Source: Terriglobia bacterium (lineage in GTDB: Bacteria; Acidobacteriota; Terriglobia; Bryobacterales; Bryobacteraceae). Taken from it: a stretch of DNA of 64,000 nt. The position numbers were made by a program, and so were the translations under genes. Shown one piece after another: positions 8,702-19,001 of this stretch (its first letter is position 1; each line of letters starts with the position of its first letter). The notes beneath the pieces are model-generated. The model was not told the origin of the DNA. It did no database searches and worked only from the letters and a program-made list of their open reading frames with translations. The DNA is taken from contig JAIQFS010000038.1 in the NCBI GenBank assembly GCA_020073145.1, positions 38,918 to 102,917 on the forward strand, written 5' to 3'.

Positions 8702-9472
8702 ATGAGTGGTCAAAGGCCGTTCCGCGAATATCCGGGGCAGGAGTATAACGACTTTCCGGTTCCGCCGGATTTCGCGGAGAAAACCGAGTTCGTCTTCGCG
8801 CGGATGATGTATCCGGACGGATACGGCGGGTTTGGATTCCGGCGGCGCTCAGCGGACTGGCGGGAAGGCTACACCAACTGGACCAATGATTATCCACGGT
8901 CGGACCGGCACCTGATGGTGGCGCTGCGGCGGCTGACGCGGATTCATAACCGGTCGGTGGAGCAACCGGTGAACCTGGAGGATGGCGGAGACGTCTTCAA
9001 CTATCCCTTGCTGTATATGGTGCGGGCAGGACTGGCGCGCTTGACCGAGGAACAGTCGGACAAGCTGCGCGAGTATCTGGCACGCGGGGGGTTCCTGATC
9101 GCGGATGACATTTGGGGAGACGACGAGTTCGAGAACTTTCGGGAAACGATCGAGCGCGTGGTGCCGGGGCATCCTATCGTGGAGGTGACGGACGCGGACC
9201 CGGCGTTCCACACCGTGTACGACCTGGATCATCGGTTCCAGATTTCGGGCCAGTGGTCGCTGCGGTCGGGAGTGCCGTACCTGAACGGCGGGGTGGTGCC
9301 GCATTGGCGCGGGATCTACGACGACCAGAAGCGGCTGCAGGTGGCGGTTTGGGTGAACAACGACACGGGGGATTCGTGGGAGTGGGCGGATGCGCCGGAG
9401 TATCCGGAGCGGTACTCGGCGCTGGGCATCCGGCTGGCCGTGAACTACGTGACGTATGCGATGACGCACTGA
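8702..9472 (+). CDS. DUF4159 domain protein
   Basis: 256 residues, starting at an ATG preceded by gggggagatcgggg. The sequence fits DUF4159: FVFARMMYPDGYGGFG, then WTNDYPRSDRHLMVALRRLTRI, then the Rossmann-like segment YLARGGFLIADDIWGDDEFENF. In other bacteria this domain follows a von Willebrand-type or membrane region; here it stands alone and has no signal peptide. It is transcribed divergently from the ADOP permease. Molecular function unknown. Confidence 0.82.
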   Translation: MSGQRPFREYPGQEYNDFPVPPDFAEKTEFVFARMMYPDGYGGFGFRRRSADWREGYTNWTNDYPRSDRHLMVALRRLTRIHNRSVEQPVNLEDGGDVFNYPLLYMVRAGLARLTEEQSDKLREYLARGGFLIADDIWGDDEFENFRETIERVVPGHPIVEVTDADPAFHTVYDLDHRFQISGQWSLRSGVPYLNGGVVPHWRGIYDDQKRLQVAVWVNNDTGDSWEWADAPEYPERYSALGIRLAVNYVTYAMTH

Positions 9473-9495
9473 CGGCGTCTCGGCGGTGAACGTCG

Positions 9496-10587
9496 CTACT
9501 TCTGCGGCTGTTCGCTGGTTTGGGCGTCGGGCAGGGGATCGGGGGTGTCGTACTTGATTTCAGATTCCGTGGAGTATTTGTGATAGAGGCGGAATTCGTT
9601 ATCGTTGCGGGCCAGCACGTCGCCGGTGCTCATACGCACTTCGCCTTTGAGCGGCAGCAGGAACTCGTGGTCGCCGAGGGTCTGGAAATCATAATCGAGA
9701 ATGTCTTCGGCGGAGTGAATGGGGAAGGCGCCCGGAATGTCAGTAGCGACGACGGTAATGCGAAGCACCTCGCGGGTCTGCTGGTCCACGTAGACGAGAC
9801 CCTGGTAGGCGGTGATGATAGTGTTTTCGCGGTCGCTGATGTGCCACTGGGAGCGGGCTCCGGCCACGTGGTAGGCGAAGACGTACGACAGCCGGCCGCG
9901 CATGGTGGCCCAGTGGCTCCACTCAAAGTGGGTCTCGGTGGCGGGCTCGAAGATCTGGCGCAGCATGGTACCGAAATCACCGGTGGCGACGGTGCCGGAG
10001 AGCTTGGTGTAGTCTCCCTGGGTTAAGGTATTGTTCACCAGGATCAGCTTGTAGTCTTCTTTCTGCTCGAAGTAACTGAGGCGGATGGTGAGGGTATCCT
10101 GCAATTGCCAGGAGGGGTCGCTGCCGCCGGAGCGGGCTGCATAGCGGCCACCGGGCGCCGCGGCGAGGTAACGGCGGGTCACTTGAGTGCAAATGTAGTC
10201 CGGAAGGCTCTTGCTGTAATTCAGGGCATAGTCACGGACATCGGTGATGATGGCGGCCTGTTCTTCGGAAGAAGGAGGCGGCTTGGGCGCGGGTTTGGCG
10301 TCGGGAGCGATGGGGCTGGCGGTCTGGAGTCCTTCCGACTGGTCGCGCAGGGCATGGAGGGCGGCCAGTGTTTTGGGGCCGATACCGAGGCTTTCGAGTT
10401 GTTCGATGGCGCGGTCGTCGAGCTTCTCATTCAACTTGGCGTGGGAGAGATACCCGGCGACTTCCTTGTCGGTCTGTTTGAGCCGTACGGAAGATTCCAG
10501 AAAGATCATCAACTGGCGGATGGACAGAGTCTGAGCGCCCGCAGCGAGCGCAAACGCGAACAGCACGGCCCCGAGGCGAAAGCGCAT
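9496..10587 (-). CDS. Secreted hypothetical protein
   Basis: 363 residues with a Sec signal peptide (MRFRLGAVLFAFALAAGAQT). Residues 25-90 form a helical, helix-hairpin-like part (KEVAGYLSHAKLNEKL...GIGPKTLAALHALRDQ), followed by a Pro-rich linker at 95-110. A larger beta-rich domain (residues 115-345) has the segment LPDYICTQVTRRY typical of an uncharacterised acidobacterial protein group. Presumably periplasmic or attached to the cell envelope. It converges with the DUF4159 gene, with 23 bp between their ends. No enzymatic motif seen. Confidence 0.75.
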   Translation of the reverse strand: MRFRLGAVLFAFALAAGAQTLSIRQLMIFLESSVRLKQTDKEVAGYLSHAKLNEKLDDRAIEQLESLGIGPKTLAALHALRDQSEGLQTASPIAPDAKPAPKPPPSSEEQAAIITDVRDYALNYSKSLPDYICTQVTRRYLAAAPGGRYAARSGGSDPSWQLQDTLTIRLSYFEQKEDYKLILVNNTLTQGDYTKLSGTVATGDFGTMLRQIFEPATETHFEWSHWATMRGRLSYVFAYHVAGARSQWHISDRENTIITAYQGLVYVDQQTREVLRITVVATDIPGAFPIHSAEDILDYDFQTLGDHEFLLPLKGEVRMSTGDVLARNDNEFRLYHKYSTESEIKYDTPDPLPDAQTSEQPQK

Positions 10588-10684
10588 GGACCCATTTTCG
10601 CACGAGCCGGAGCGCCGGTCACCGGTCTTGCGGATGTGGGCCGGTGCGGCGCAATGCCGCTAAGCTGTTGGCCTGTCAGGGCTA

Positions 10685-10713
10685 TTGACACACCCAGAAC
10701 GAGATGCTACACT
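10685..10713 (+). promoter_or_regulatory. Sigma70-type promoter for the secreted-protein gene at 10769
   Basis: TTGACA at 10685-10690 (perfect -35) and TACACT at 10708-10713 (4/6 to TATAAT) are separated by 17 bp. The start codon is 55 bp downstream, with a T-run and ggagg between. Confidence 0.65.
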
Positions 10714-10768
10714 TTGCCACGGTTGTCGCGACGGGGCATGGTCTCAGTTTTTTTTTGGAGGTTCGGAA

Positions 10769-11632
10769 GTGAAATATCGGTATAACCATAGTTTGACCGC
10801 CGTCGCAGGTGTGTTTGCGTTCTTATCGTTGACTCTAATTCCCGCATTTGCCCAGGAACCGGCAACTGGCCCAGGCGCGCCCCCGGCGGAAGGCCGCGGT
10901 GCCGGACGAGGAGGGGCTCGCGGACGCCGGGCCAACCGGCCGCCCTCCGGGCCGACACCCCGCCTGCCCGACAATCCGTTTTACGGCGTGAACGCCGGCA
11001 AGCCGGATCTGGGCGGAAAAGGCATGTGGCAGGTTCCCTACGTGATCGACATGGCCAGCGCGCGGTACACAGCCGACCGTAAGGACGTGCAAGTGCCGTT
11101 CACGGCCGAGGCGCAGAAGATATTTGATGAGCGCACGGCGGACCACTCGAAGGACGACCCGGAAGGGTTCTGCCTGCCGCCGGGGGTACCGCGCATGATG
11201 TACACGCCGTACCCGGCGCAGATTTATCAAATGGCCGACCGCATCCTCTTTATCTTCGAGGGCGGGGCGCACGTCTGGCGGCTGATCTGGATGGACGGCC
11301 GCAAGCATCCTGCGGACCCGAATCCCACGTACCTGGGCGACTCGATCGGGCACTGGGAAGGGGACACGCTGGTGGTGGACACGGTCGGCTTCAATGACCG
11401 GACATGGCTGGACGCGGCTGGGCATATGCACGGGGAGAAGCTGCACGTGACGGAAAAGTTCACGCGGCCGGACATGGACACGCTGCGGCTGGAAGCCACC
11501 ATCGACGATCCGGACTACTACACCAAGCCGTGGACGACGGTGACGACCTCGACCTGGGCGCCGGGGCAGGAACTGCTGGAGTACATTTGCCAGGAAAACA
11601 ACAAGGATTTGAAGCATCTGGTAGGGAAATGA
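10769..11632 (+). CDS. Secreted protein of unknown function (paralogue of 4535-5305)
   Basis: 287 residues from a GTG at 10769, chosen because tttggagg lies seven bases upstream and a clean signal peptide follows (KYRYNHSLTAVAGVFAFL..IPAFA). A Gly/Arg/Pro-rich linker (residues 30-60) precedes the core, which carries CLPPGVPRMM, HVWRLIWMDGRKHP and GHWEGDTLVVDTVGF. These blocks recur in the paralogue at 4.5 kb. A strong promoter is visible at 10685-10713. A DUF6152 gene follows 120 bp downstream, reversing the gene order of the first pair. Function unknown. Confidence 0.8.
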   Translation: MKYRYNHSLTAVAGVFAFLSLTLIPAFAQEPATGPGAPPAEGRGAGRGGARGRRANRPPSGPTPRLPDNPFYGVNAGKPDLGGKGMWQVPYVIDMASARYTADRKDVQVPFTAEAQKIFDERTADHSKDDPEGFCLPPGVPRMMYTPYPAQIYQMADRILFIFEGGAHVWRLIWMDGRKHPADPNPTYLGDSIGHWEGDTLVVDTVGFNDRTWLDAAGHMHGEKLHVTEKFTRPDMDTLRLEATIDDPDYYTKPWTTVTTSTWAPGQELLEYICQENNKDLKHLVGK

Positions 11633-11752
11633 AGCGATGTCGGGTAACCTTGGAAGGGCTACCGAACATCAAGTATTTGTTGCATAATAGGGTGGATCGG
11701 ATCTGTGGTTGGTTCGACAAAAACAACGAAAGAGAAGGATGGAGGTTTTTGC

Positions 11753-12163
11753 ATGAAGGCTAGTTTGCTGTGTGGTTTAGCGGTCGTTCTCGGGTTAGCG
11801 GCCGTGCCGGCGCTTGCCCATCATTCGTTCGCGGCGGAGTATGACGGCCAAAAGCCGGTCACAATGACGGGAACGGTCACGAAAGTAGAGTGGATGAATC
11901 CCCACGCGCGGTTCTACATCGACGTGAAGGACGAGAGCGGGAAAGTGACCAATTGGGAACTCGAGCTCGGGAGTCCGAACGGCCTCATGCGTCGCGGCTG
12001 GACGCGGCACTCGATGAAAGAGGGCGATGTGGTCACGGTCAACGGCTCGCTGGCCAAAGACGGTTCGAACCTCGCCAATGCGCGGACGGTGAAACTGGCG
12101 GACGGCAAGTCTCTGTTCGCGGGCTCAGCCAGCGAAACGGGCGAGGCCAAAGCCGGACAGTAG
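11753..12163 (+). CDS. Secreted DUF6152 family protein
   Basis: 136 residues. The ATG at 11753 follows ggaggtttttgc; an upstream in-frame start at 11705 has no ribosome site. The signal peptide MKASLLCGLAVVLGLAAVPALA ends before HHSFAAEYD. The mature domain has GTVTKVEWMNPHARFYIDV and WELELGSPNGLMRRGW, matching the other DUF6152 protein at 4.1 kb. Copper or redox roles have been suggested for nothing in this family that I can cite, so function is left open. A long hairpin follows the gene. Confidence 0.82.
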   Translation: MKASLLCGLAVVLGLAAVPALAHHSFAAEYDGQKPVTMTGTVTKVEWMNPHARFYIDVKDESGKVTNWELELGSPNGLMRRGWTRHSMKEGDVVTVNGSLAKDGSNLANARTVKLADGKSLFAGSASETGEAKAGQ

Positions 12164-12196
12164 TCGGAACGGACGTCCATCCAAATTGACTCAAGA

Positions 12197-12232
12197 AGCC
12201 GGTGTTGGAGCTGTCACGCTCGAACACCGGCT
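12197..12232 (+). terminator. Long interrupted hairpin after DUF6152 gene
   Basis: agccggtgtt pairs with aacaccggct (10 bp, perfect). After a single G/G mismatch, gagc pairs with gctc around a 6-base loop. A T-rich stretch (attctattt) follows. This looks like a rho-independent terminator and resembles the hairpin after the next gene. Confidence 0.65.
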
Positions 12233-12283
12233 ATTCTATTTCACGACCGCCGGCCGGTCACTCACAATTAGGGAGGATAGAAC

Positions 12284-13438
12284 ATGAAGTTTCGGTGCAA
12301 GCGGCTGGTGGTTGCAGTCGCTGGAATGGCAGTCGTGTGGCTGACCGGGATGACGATGGTCAACCGAGCCACGGCACAAGGCCAGCCAGCGGCCGCAGCG
12401 AAAGTGCAGACCGCGGGAGAGGCCTTCAAGAACGTCACCACGAGCACGCTCAAGGGTCTGACGGTGGACGATTTTCTAGGAGCCATGGGGGTCATGGCGG
12501 GCGCGCTGGGGTATGATTGCGCGGACTGCCACCCCGGAGCCGGCTCCGACAAAGTGGACTGGGTAATCGACACTCCCAAGAAGAGGACGGCGCGCAAGAT
12601 GGTGGAGATGGTTGCCACGATCAACCGCACGAACTTCAATGGCGTGCAGAATGTCACGTGCTTTACATGCCATCACGGCCGCGACCTACCATCGACCACG
12701 CTGGCTCTGGACAAACTGTACGGTCCGCCCAACGAAGAGCAGCCGGACATTATCCAGGTGGGACAGGGACAACCGTCCGCGGCCCAGATTCTGGACAAAT
12801 ACATTGCGGCGATGGGCGGAGCGCAGCGGCTAGCCGGTTTGAAGAGCTTTGCGGCCACCGGGACCAGTCTGGGATATGAGGGACTGGGGGGCGGCGGTTC
12901 GTTCCAGATCTACGCGCAGTCTCCGGATCAACGCTCGGTGATCATCGAGTTCAAGGATCACCCGGAACGCGGGGATAGCACCCGAGCCTTCAATGGGAAG
13001 ACCGGTTGGGTGAAATCGCCGCGCGGCTTGTTAACCGAATACGAAGTCACCGGAAACGAGCTGGAGGGGATGCGGCTGGACGCAGAGCTGGCCTTCCCCG
13101 CGCAGATCCAAAAAACGCTGACCAACTGGCGCGTTGGGGTAGACGATGTCGTCAACGGCCAGGATGTTCACGTGCTGCAGGGACGCGGTCCCAAGGGGCT
13201 TCTGGCGACGTTCTATTTCGATACGAAGTCGGGCCTGCTGGTGCGGCTGCTGCGGTACAGCGCGTCGCCGATCGGCCGGATTCCCACGCAGGTGGACTAT
13301 TCGGACTATCGCGACGTGGGCGGCATCAAGTTCCCGTTCAAGTACACGTTCTCCTGGCTAGACGGCCGGGATAACTTCCAGTTGAGCGAAGTGAAGACGA
13401 ACGTGCCGGTTGACGCTGCGAAGTTCGGCAAGCCGTAA
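12284..13438 (+). CDS. Dihaem c-type cytochrome, photosynthetic reaction-centre cytochrome-like
   Basis: 384 residues; ATG preceded by gggagg. An N-terminal signal/anchor helix (residues 8-27) precedes two haem-binding motifs: CADCH at 79-83 and CFTCH at 126-130. The spacing and the KMVEMVATINRTNF helix between them match half of the tetrahaem reaction-centre cytochrome subunit family (CytoC_RC), which non-phototrophic Acidobacteria commonly carry. Residues about 165-384 form a beta-rich domain (AAMGGAQRLAGLKSFAATGT...) like outer-membrane-lipoprotein-sorting or DUF4292-type folds. Probably a periplasmic electron carrier or redox sensor. Flanked on both sides by similar hairpins. Confidence 0.85.
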   Translation: MKFRCKRLVVAVAGMAVVWLTGMTMVNRATAQGQPAAAAKVQTAGEAFKNVTTSTLKGLTVDDFLGAMGVMAGALGYDCADCHPGAGSDKVDWVIDTPKKRTARKMVEMVATINRTNFNGVQNVTCFTCHHGRDLPSTTLALDKLYGPPNEEQPDIIQVGQGQPSAAQILDKYIAAMGGAQRLAGLKSFAATGTSLGYEGLGGGGSFQIYAQSPDQRSVIIEFKDHPERGDSTRAFNGKTGWVKSPRGLLTEYEVTGNELEGMRLDAELAFPAQIQKTLTNWRVGVDDVVNGQDVHVLQGRGPKGLLATFYFDTKSGLLVRLLRYSASPIGRIPTQVDYSDYRDVGGIKFPFKYTFSWLDGRDNFQLSEVKTNVPVDAAKFGKP

Positions 13439-13445
13439 TCGAAGT

Positions 13446-13485
13446 CTGGCCGGTGTTCGAGCCGCAGGGTTCGAACGCCGGCCAG
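13446..13485 (+). terminator. 15-bp stem hairpin after the cytochrome gene
   Basis: ctggccggtgttcga pairs with tcgaacgccggccag (one G-T wobble) around a 10-base loop, eight bases after the stop codon. No T-run follows. The ccggtgtt/aac-ccgg core is shared with the hairpin at 12197-12232. Confidence 0.6.
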
Positions 13486-13605
13486 GCTGTCCGTCCCGAC
13501 GCGGCTCGTGAGACCTACCAGAGTCGGCGTGCCCCGTTTCCAAACTCCCTCCTTTCGCACCCTTTCCCAGTGTCCGCGGAACCCCGAGCGTTTGAAATCT
13601 TATAG

Positions 13606-13722
13606 TGGTCGCACGATGCGAATTTATTCGTCGATCCGGCGGGGTATCAGGCGAACCTGGACCGGCAGGGGAAGGCGTTTCTAGCAAAGTGGGAGGAGCA
13701 GAAGAAGGCGGGTGGGCCGTAG
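13606..13722 (+). pseudogene. Remnant of a metallo-beta-lactamase-fold gene (C-terminal 38 codons)
   Basis: Directly after a TAG, 38 codons read DANLFVDPAGYQANLDRQ...FLAKWEEQKKAGGP and end at the TAG at 13720-13722. The pattern of N-x-F-[VI]-D-P-x-G-Y followed by a charged amphipathic helix is the C-terminal end of subclass-B3-like metallo-beta-lactamase-fold proteins. The zinc-binding HxHxDH domain is absent, and no start codon or ribosome site is present. It is a 3' fragment left by a deletion. Family assignment rests on pattern memory only. Confidence 0.5.
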
Positions 13723-13747
13723 GTCCGGGCGGGCGAATCGCCGGCCG

Positions 13748-15724
<1,977 letters not shown>

Positions 15725-15984
15725 TTCTTCAGTATACGGGGGGCGGGAAGACACTACGGCTCGGCAGGGGCGTTGCGGCCGGCCCGGCTACGAGACCCGG
15801 TCTCGCGGACCTATCGCCGTGCGTTGCGGGCTGCTCAATGGTTCAAATCGCACCTACGAGGTCATTGAATCGCTAAATGGCGCTACTTATGAACGCTCGT
15901 TCGGATAATCGGTAATTCATTGAATTCCGAAGTGAAATTGGTTGTGACCGCCGCAGCCCTTGTGGGGGCTGAAACCTCGGGCCT

Positions 15985-18651
15985 TCACTTCCTCAACCCC
16001 GCCGTCCAGTTCAGCACCACCGTGATGGGCGAGGGCGGCGCGTTCGAGGCGACCAAGGCCACTGCAAACCGGACGAACTTCTGGCCGTCACCGCTCACAT
16101 CGTAAGGATTGGGGCCGGCCGCAAAGGCGAACAGCGTGCGGGCGACGCCGGCCTGGAAGTTGGGGCCGGGCGTCACCTCCACCGACATCAGGTTATTGCC
16201 AGCTGAATCCAGATAGTAAAGCTCTTTGCCGTCGCGCCGCCAGCGTGGCATCAGACCGCCGCCCTTCGACACCATCCATTTGCCGCCCGTGGGGTTGGGG
16301 AACGGCTGGACATAGATCTCGTTACTTCCGGAAGCGTTGGACTGGTAGGCTACGAAGCGGCCGTCCGGAGAGAAGCGCCCCTCGGTTTCGTTGAACTCGG
16401 TTTGCAGATACACCGCCGGCTTGCGTTCTCCGGTCATCGGCATCACCCAAAGATCCGCGCCGGTCTTGGGATCGGTGCTGGTGAACAGAAGATACCGGCC
16501 GTCGCGGGACCAGTCGGTCGGGATCTTGCTCTGGCCGGACTTAAACAACGGTTCTTCGCTGCCGGCTCCGGTTGCCACCTTCAAGTAAAGATCGCGGTCC
16601 GAGGCATAGGCAATGCGGGTGCTGTCCGGCGACCAGACAGGCGCGGTATCCACGGCGGCAGCAAACGTGAACCGCGCGCTGGTGGTCCGGACCACGTCGT
16701 AGAGCCACAGATCCAGGTTCGCCTGGGTATCGGCGCGGAAGGCCACGCGCGTGCCATCGGGCGAGAGCGCAGGGGTGTTGAACGTCCCTGGGGCACCGCC
16801 AGCAGAGGCGCTTACCTGCTTGCCCTGCCGGTCAAACCAGGTGAGACGCAGGGCCCCGCCTCCGAAACTGGTTCCCGTCCGGTACGCCAGAACGCCGGTC
16901 GGGGAGGCCGAGAAATATCCCCCGATCGCCAGGGGGCCGCTGCTTACTTGCTCGGCAATGGGAATCGCGTCACCTGCCAGTTCCAGCCGCCCGGCATCGA
17001 AGGGTTGGGCGATCAGGGCACCTTCCCGCAGGAAGAGCAGGAAGCCTGCCGGGCCGTCGGGCGAAGGCACATACACCGCGCCCGACTGAGTGGCCAGCAG
17101 ACGCTTGTCGCTCTGCTGCTCGGGCTTGGTATCGAGCGACCCGATGTAGAGGCCGGTGACTTCCGGGCGGCTGGAGACCCGCTGGTAAACAAAATGGCGG
17201 CCGTCGGGCAAGAAATACGGAAACCGGTGAAACGACTCTCCCTTGGAGGTGTTCAGCACGGTCACCGGGGTGCAGTCGCCGCCCGCCGCCGCGACGCGCA
17301 ACAGCCCGGTCGCCGATAGGACCACCACTCCTTCCCGGCTCCAGGAGCCCGTCGGCACTCCGGTGGAGGGTTCGCACAGCGTCTGAGGCGGCTCCCCCGC
17401 GACATCCACGCGCTTGAGCTTGAGCGGCAACGGTCCCGCTCCAAAGGCGAGGGAGCGGCTGTCCGGAGACCAGAACAACGCGCCCCCCGCGTTCTCGGTC
17501 CCGGGCAGCATCCGCGCTTCGAGCGTGTCCAGCGAGCGAACCCAGATTTGACCGAGGCCGCCCCCGTCGCCGTTGGCGAAAAAAGCCAGCCGGCGGCCAT
17601 CCGGCGAGATCACCGGCGGCGCTGTGAACGTAAAGTTCATCTTTTCCGGCGGCGGCACCTGGAACCGCATTACCTCCCGCGCGGGCGGCGTGCGCCACGG
17701 CGCCCACACGGCTACTCCCACCGCGAGGACCAGCGCGGCCACGGTTGCGACCCAGGCCACCAGACGTTTTTGCGGTGCCGCCGCGGCCCCTGGCGCCAAT
17801 GGTTCCGGCGGCACGGGATTGGCCAGCACGATCCGTGCTTCTCCCATCGCCTGCAAGCGGATCCTCGGGTCTCGTTCCAGGCATCGCTTCAACAGGTGTC
17901 GGATGCCGGGCGGCGTGTTGGCCGGCAGTGCGTCCAGCTTGACGTCCTTCAGGATGACCGACGCCATGGTTTCCGCCACGGTCTCGCCTTCGTGCAGCGG
18001 TTTGCCCGCCAGCATCTCGTACAACACGACCCCGAAGGCCCAGATGTCCGCCCGCCGGTCGACTGGTTTCCCTTTCGCCTGTTCCGGCGACATGTAGGCT
18101 GCGGTACCCAGCACCACGCCCGCGCGCGTGGCGGTCATCGTCAAGGTCGGCGAGTTGCGCGGATCGCTCAGATCCGGCTCATCGGCCAACGCCTTGGCCA
18201 AGCCGAAATCCAGCACCTTTACCGTGCCCTCTGGCGTCACCTTCACATTTGCGGGCTTCAGATCGCGATGGATCACGTTGTGGTCGTGAGCGTACTCCAC
18301 CGCATCGGCGATCTGCGCCGCGATCGGCAGGGCTTCGTCCAACGGAATCGGCCCGCCAGCAATGCGATCGGCCAGCGTCGGCCCGGGCACCAGCTCCATC
18401 ACGAGTGCCCGCTCTTCCACGCCGTAGATATGCGCGATACCCGGATGATTCAACGAGGCCAGCAGCAGGGCCTCACGCGTAAACCGCACGATCCGGTCCG
18501 CGTCGGTAGCGAAGGCATCCGGCAGAACCTTAACGGCCACCTCGCGCTGCAGCTTGGTATCGCGCGCGCGGTAGACCTCTCCCATCCCGCCTGCGCCGAT
18601 GGGTGCGAGGATTTCGTAAGGGCCGATTTTGGAGCCCGGAGCCAAAGACAT
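15985..18651 (-). CDS. Ser/Thr protein kinase with TolB-like propeller sensor domain
   Basis: 888 residues. Residues 12-270 are a complete PknB-type kinase: glycine loop IGAGGMGEVY (18-27), Lys41, HRDLKPAN from 128, DFG 148-150, APE-equivalent MSPEQ near 187. One membrane helix (about 297-317) links it to a C-terminal six-bladed TolB/WD40-like beta-propeller (330-888), with repeated PxWSPDxxxIAF-type blades such as VWSPDSTRIAY and LSPDGTRVAF. The orientation places the kinase in the cytoplasm and the propeller outside. This architecture is greatly expanded in Acidobacteria. A decayed relative lies at 32.5-33.3 kb and shares the terminal ITVVLNWTAGL sequence. Ligand and substrates unknown. Confidence 0.93.
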   Translation of the reverse strand: MSLAPGSKIGPYEILAPIGAGGMGEVYRARDTKLQREVAVKVLPDAFATDADRIVRFTREALLLASLNHPGIAHIYGVEERALVMELVPGPTLADRIAGGPIPLDEALPIAAQIADAVEYAHDHNVIHRDLKPANVKVTPEGTVKVLDFGLAKALADEPDLSDPRNSPTLTMTATRAGVVLGTAAYMSPEQAKGKPVDRRADIWAFGVVLYEMLAGKPLHEGETVAETMASVILKDVKLDALPANTPPGIRHLLKRCLERDPRIRLQAMGEARIVLANPVPPEPLAPGAAAAPQKRLVAWVATVAALVLAVGVAVWAPWRTPPAREVMRFQVPPPEKMNFTFTAPPVISPDGRRLAFFANGDGGGLGQIWVRSLDTLEARMLPGTENAGGALFWSPDSRSLAFGAGPLPLKLKRVDVAGEPPQTLCEPSTGVPTGSWSREGVVVLSATGLLRVAAAGGDCTPVTVLNTSKGESFHRFPYFLPDGRHFVYQRVSSRPEVTGLYIGSLDTKPEQQSDKRLLATQSGAVYVPSPDGPAGFLLFLREGALIAQPFDAGRLELAGDAIPIAEQVSSGPLAIGGYFSASPTGVLAYRTGTSFGGGALRLTWFDRQGKQVSASAGGAPGTFNTPALSPDGTRVAFRADTQANLDLWLYDVVRTTSARFTFAAAVDTAPVWSPDSTRIAYASDRDLYLKVATGAGSEEPLFKSGQSKIPTDWSRDGRYLLFTSTDPKTGADLWVMPMTGERKPAVYLQTEFNETEGRFSPDGRFVAYQSNASGSNEIYVQPFPNPTGGKWMVSKGGGLMPRWRRDGKELYYLDSAGNNLMSVEVTPGPNFQAGVARTLFAFAAGPNPYDVSGDGQKFVRFAVALVASNAPPSPITVVLNWTAGLRK

Positions 18652-18743
18652 GCGATTTGCCCAATTCTACTCCAAACCGAGGTTAGGTCCTGAAGTGCGA
18701 CTATCCGGAGACTGTGCAAAGTGGGAACGAGCCAGAGGTCCGG

Positions 18744-18950
18744 TCACTCGAAGAGGGCTTGGATGCCATCATGCCGGGCCAGTCCGCTTCCGCCACACGT
18801 GGCGCACACGCCAGTGCCTTTGCAATACGGGCACTTGGGCTGGGCTGAGTCGAGTTGCGTATTGACTCCGGTGCCGTTGCATTGGCTGCACTTACCGTTT
18901 CCTTCGAAAAGCCCTTCGGCGCAATCGGGGCAACGACCTCGGCCATGCAT
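18744..18950 (-). CDS. Small DnaJ-type zinc-finger protein
   Basis: 68 residues from the ATG at 18950. It has four CxxC pairs: CPDC, CSQCNGTG, CPYCKGTG and CATCGGSG. The last three follow the CxxCxGxG repeat of the DnaJ cysteine-rich domain, so two zinc ions are expected. No J-domain is present. It lies 92 bp upstream of the kinase-propeller gene in the same direction and 51 bp from the divergent heptosyltransferase gene. It could be a small chaperone-like or RNA/protein-binding zinc protein; function unknown. A longer in-frame start would run into the divergent gene. Confidence 0.7.
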   Translation of the reverse strand: MHGRGRCPDCAEGLFEGNGKCSQCNGTGVNTQLDSAQPKCPYCKGTGVCATCGGSGLARHDGIQALFE

Positions 18951-19001
18951 CAGCGGCCAGTATACCAAGAGTTCGACGGCCCGCTGGTATGCTAGGGGAC
19001 G

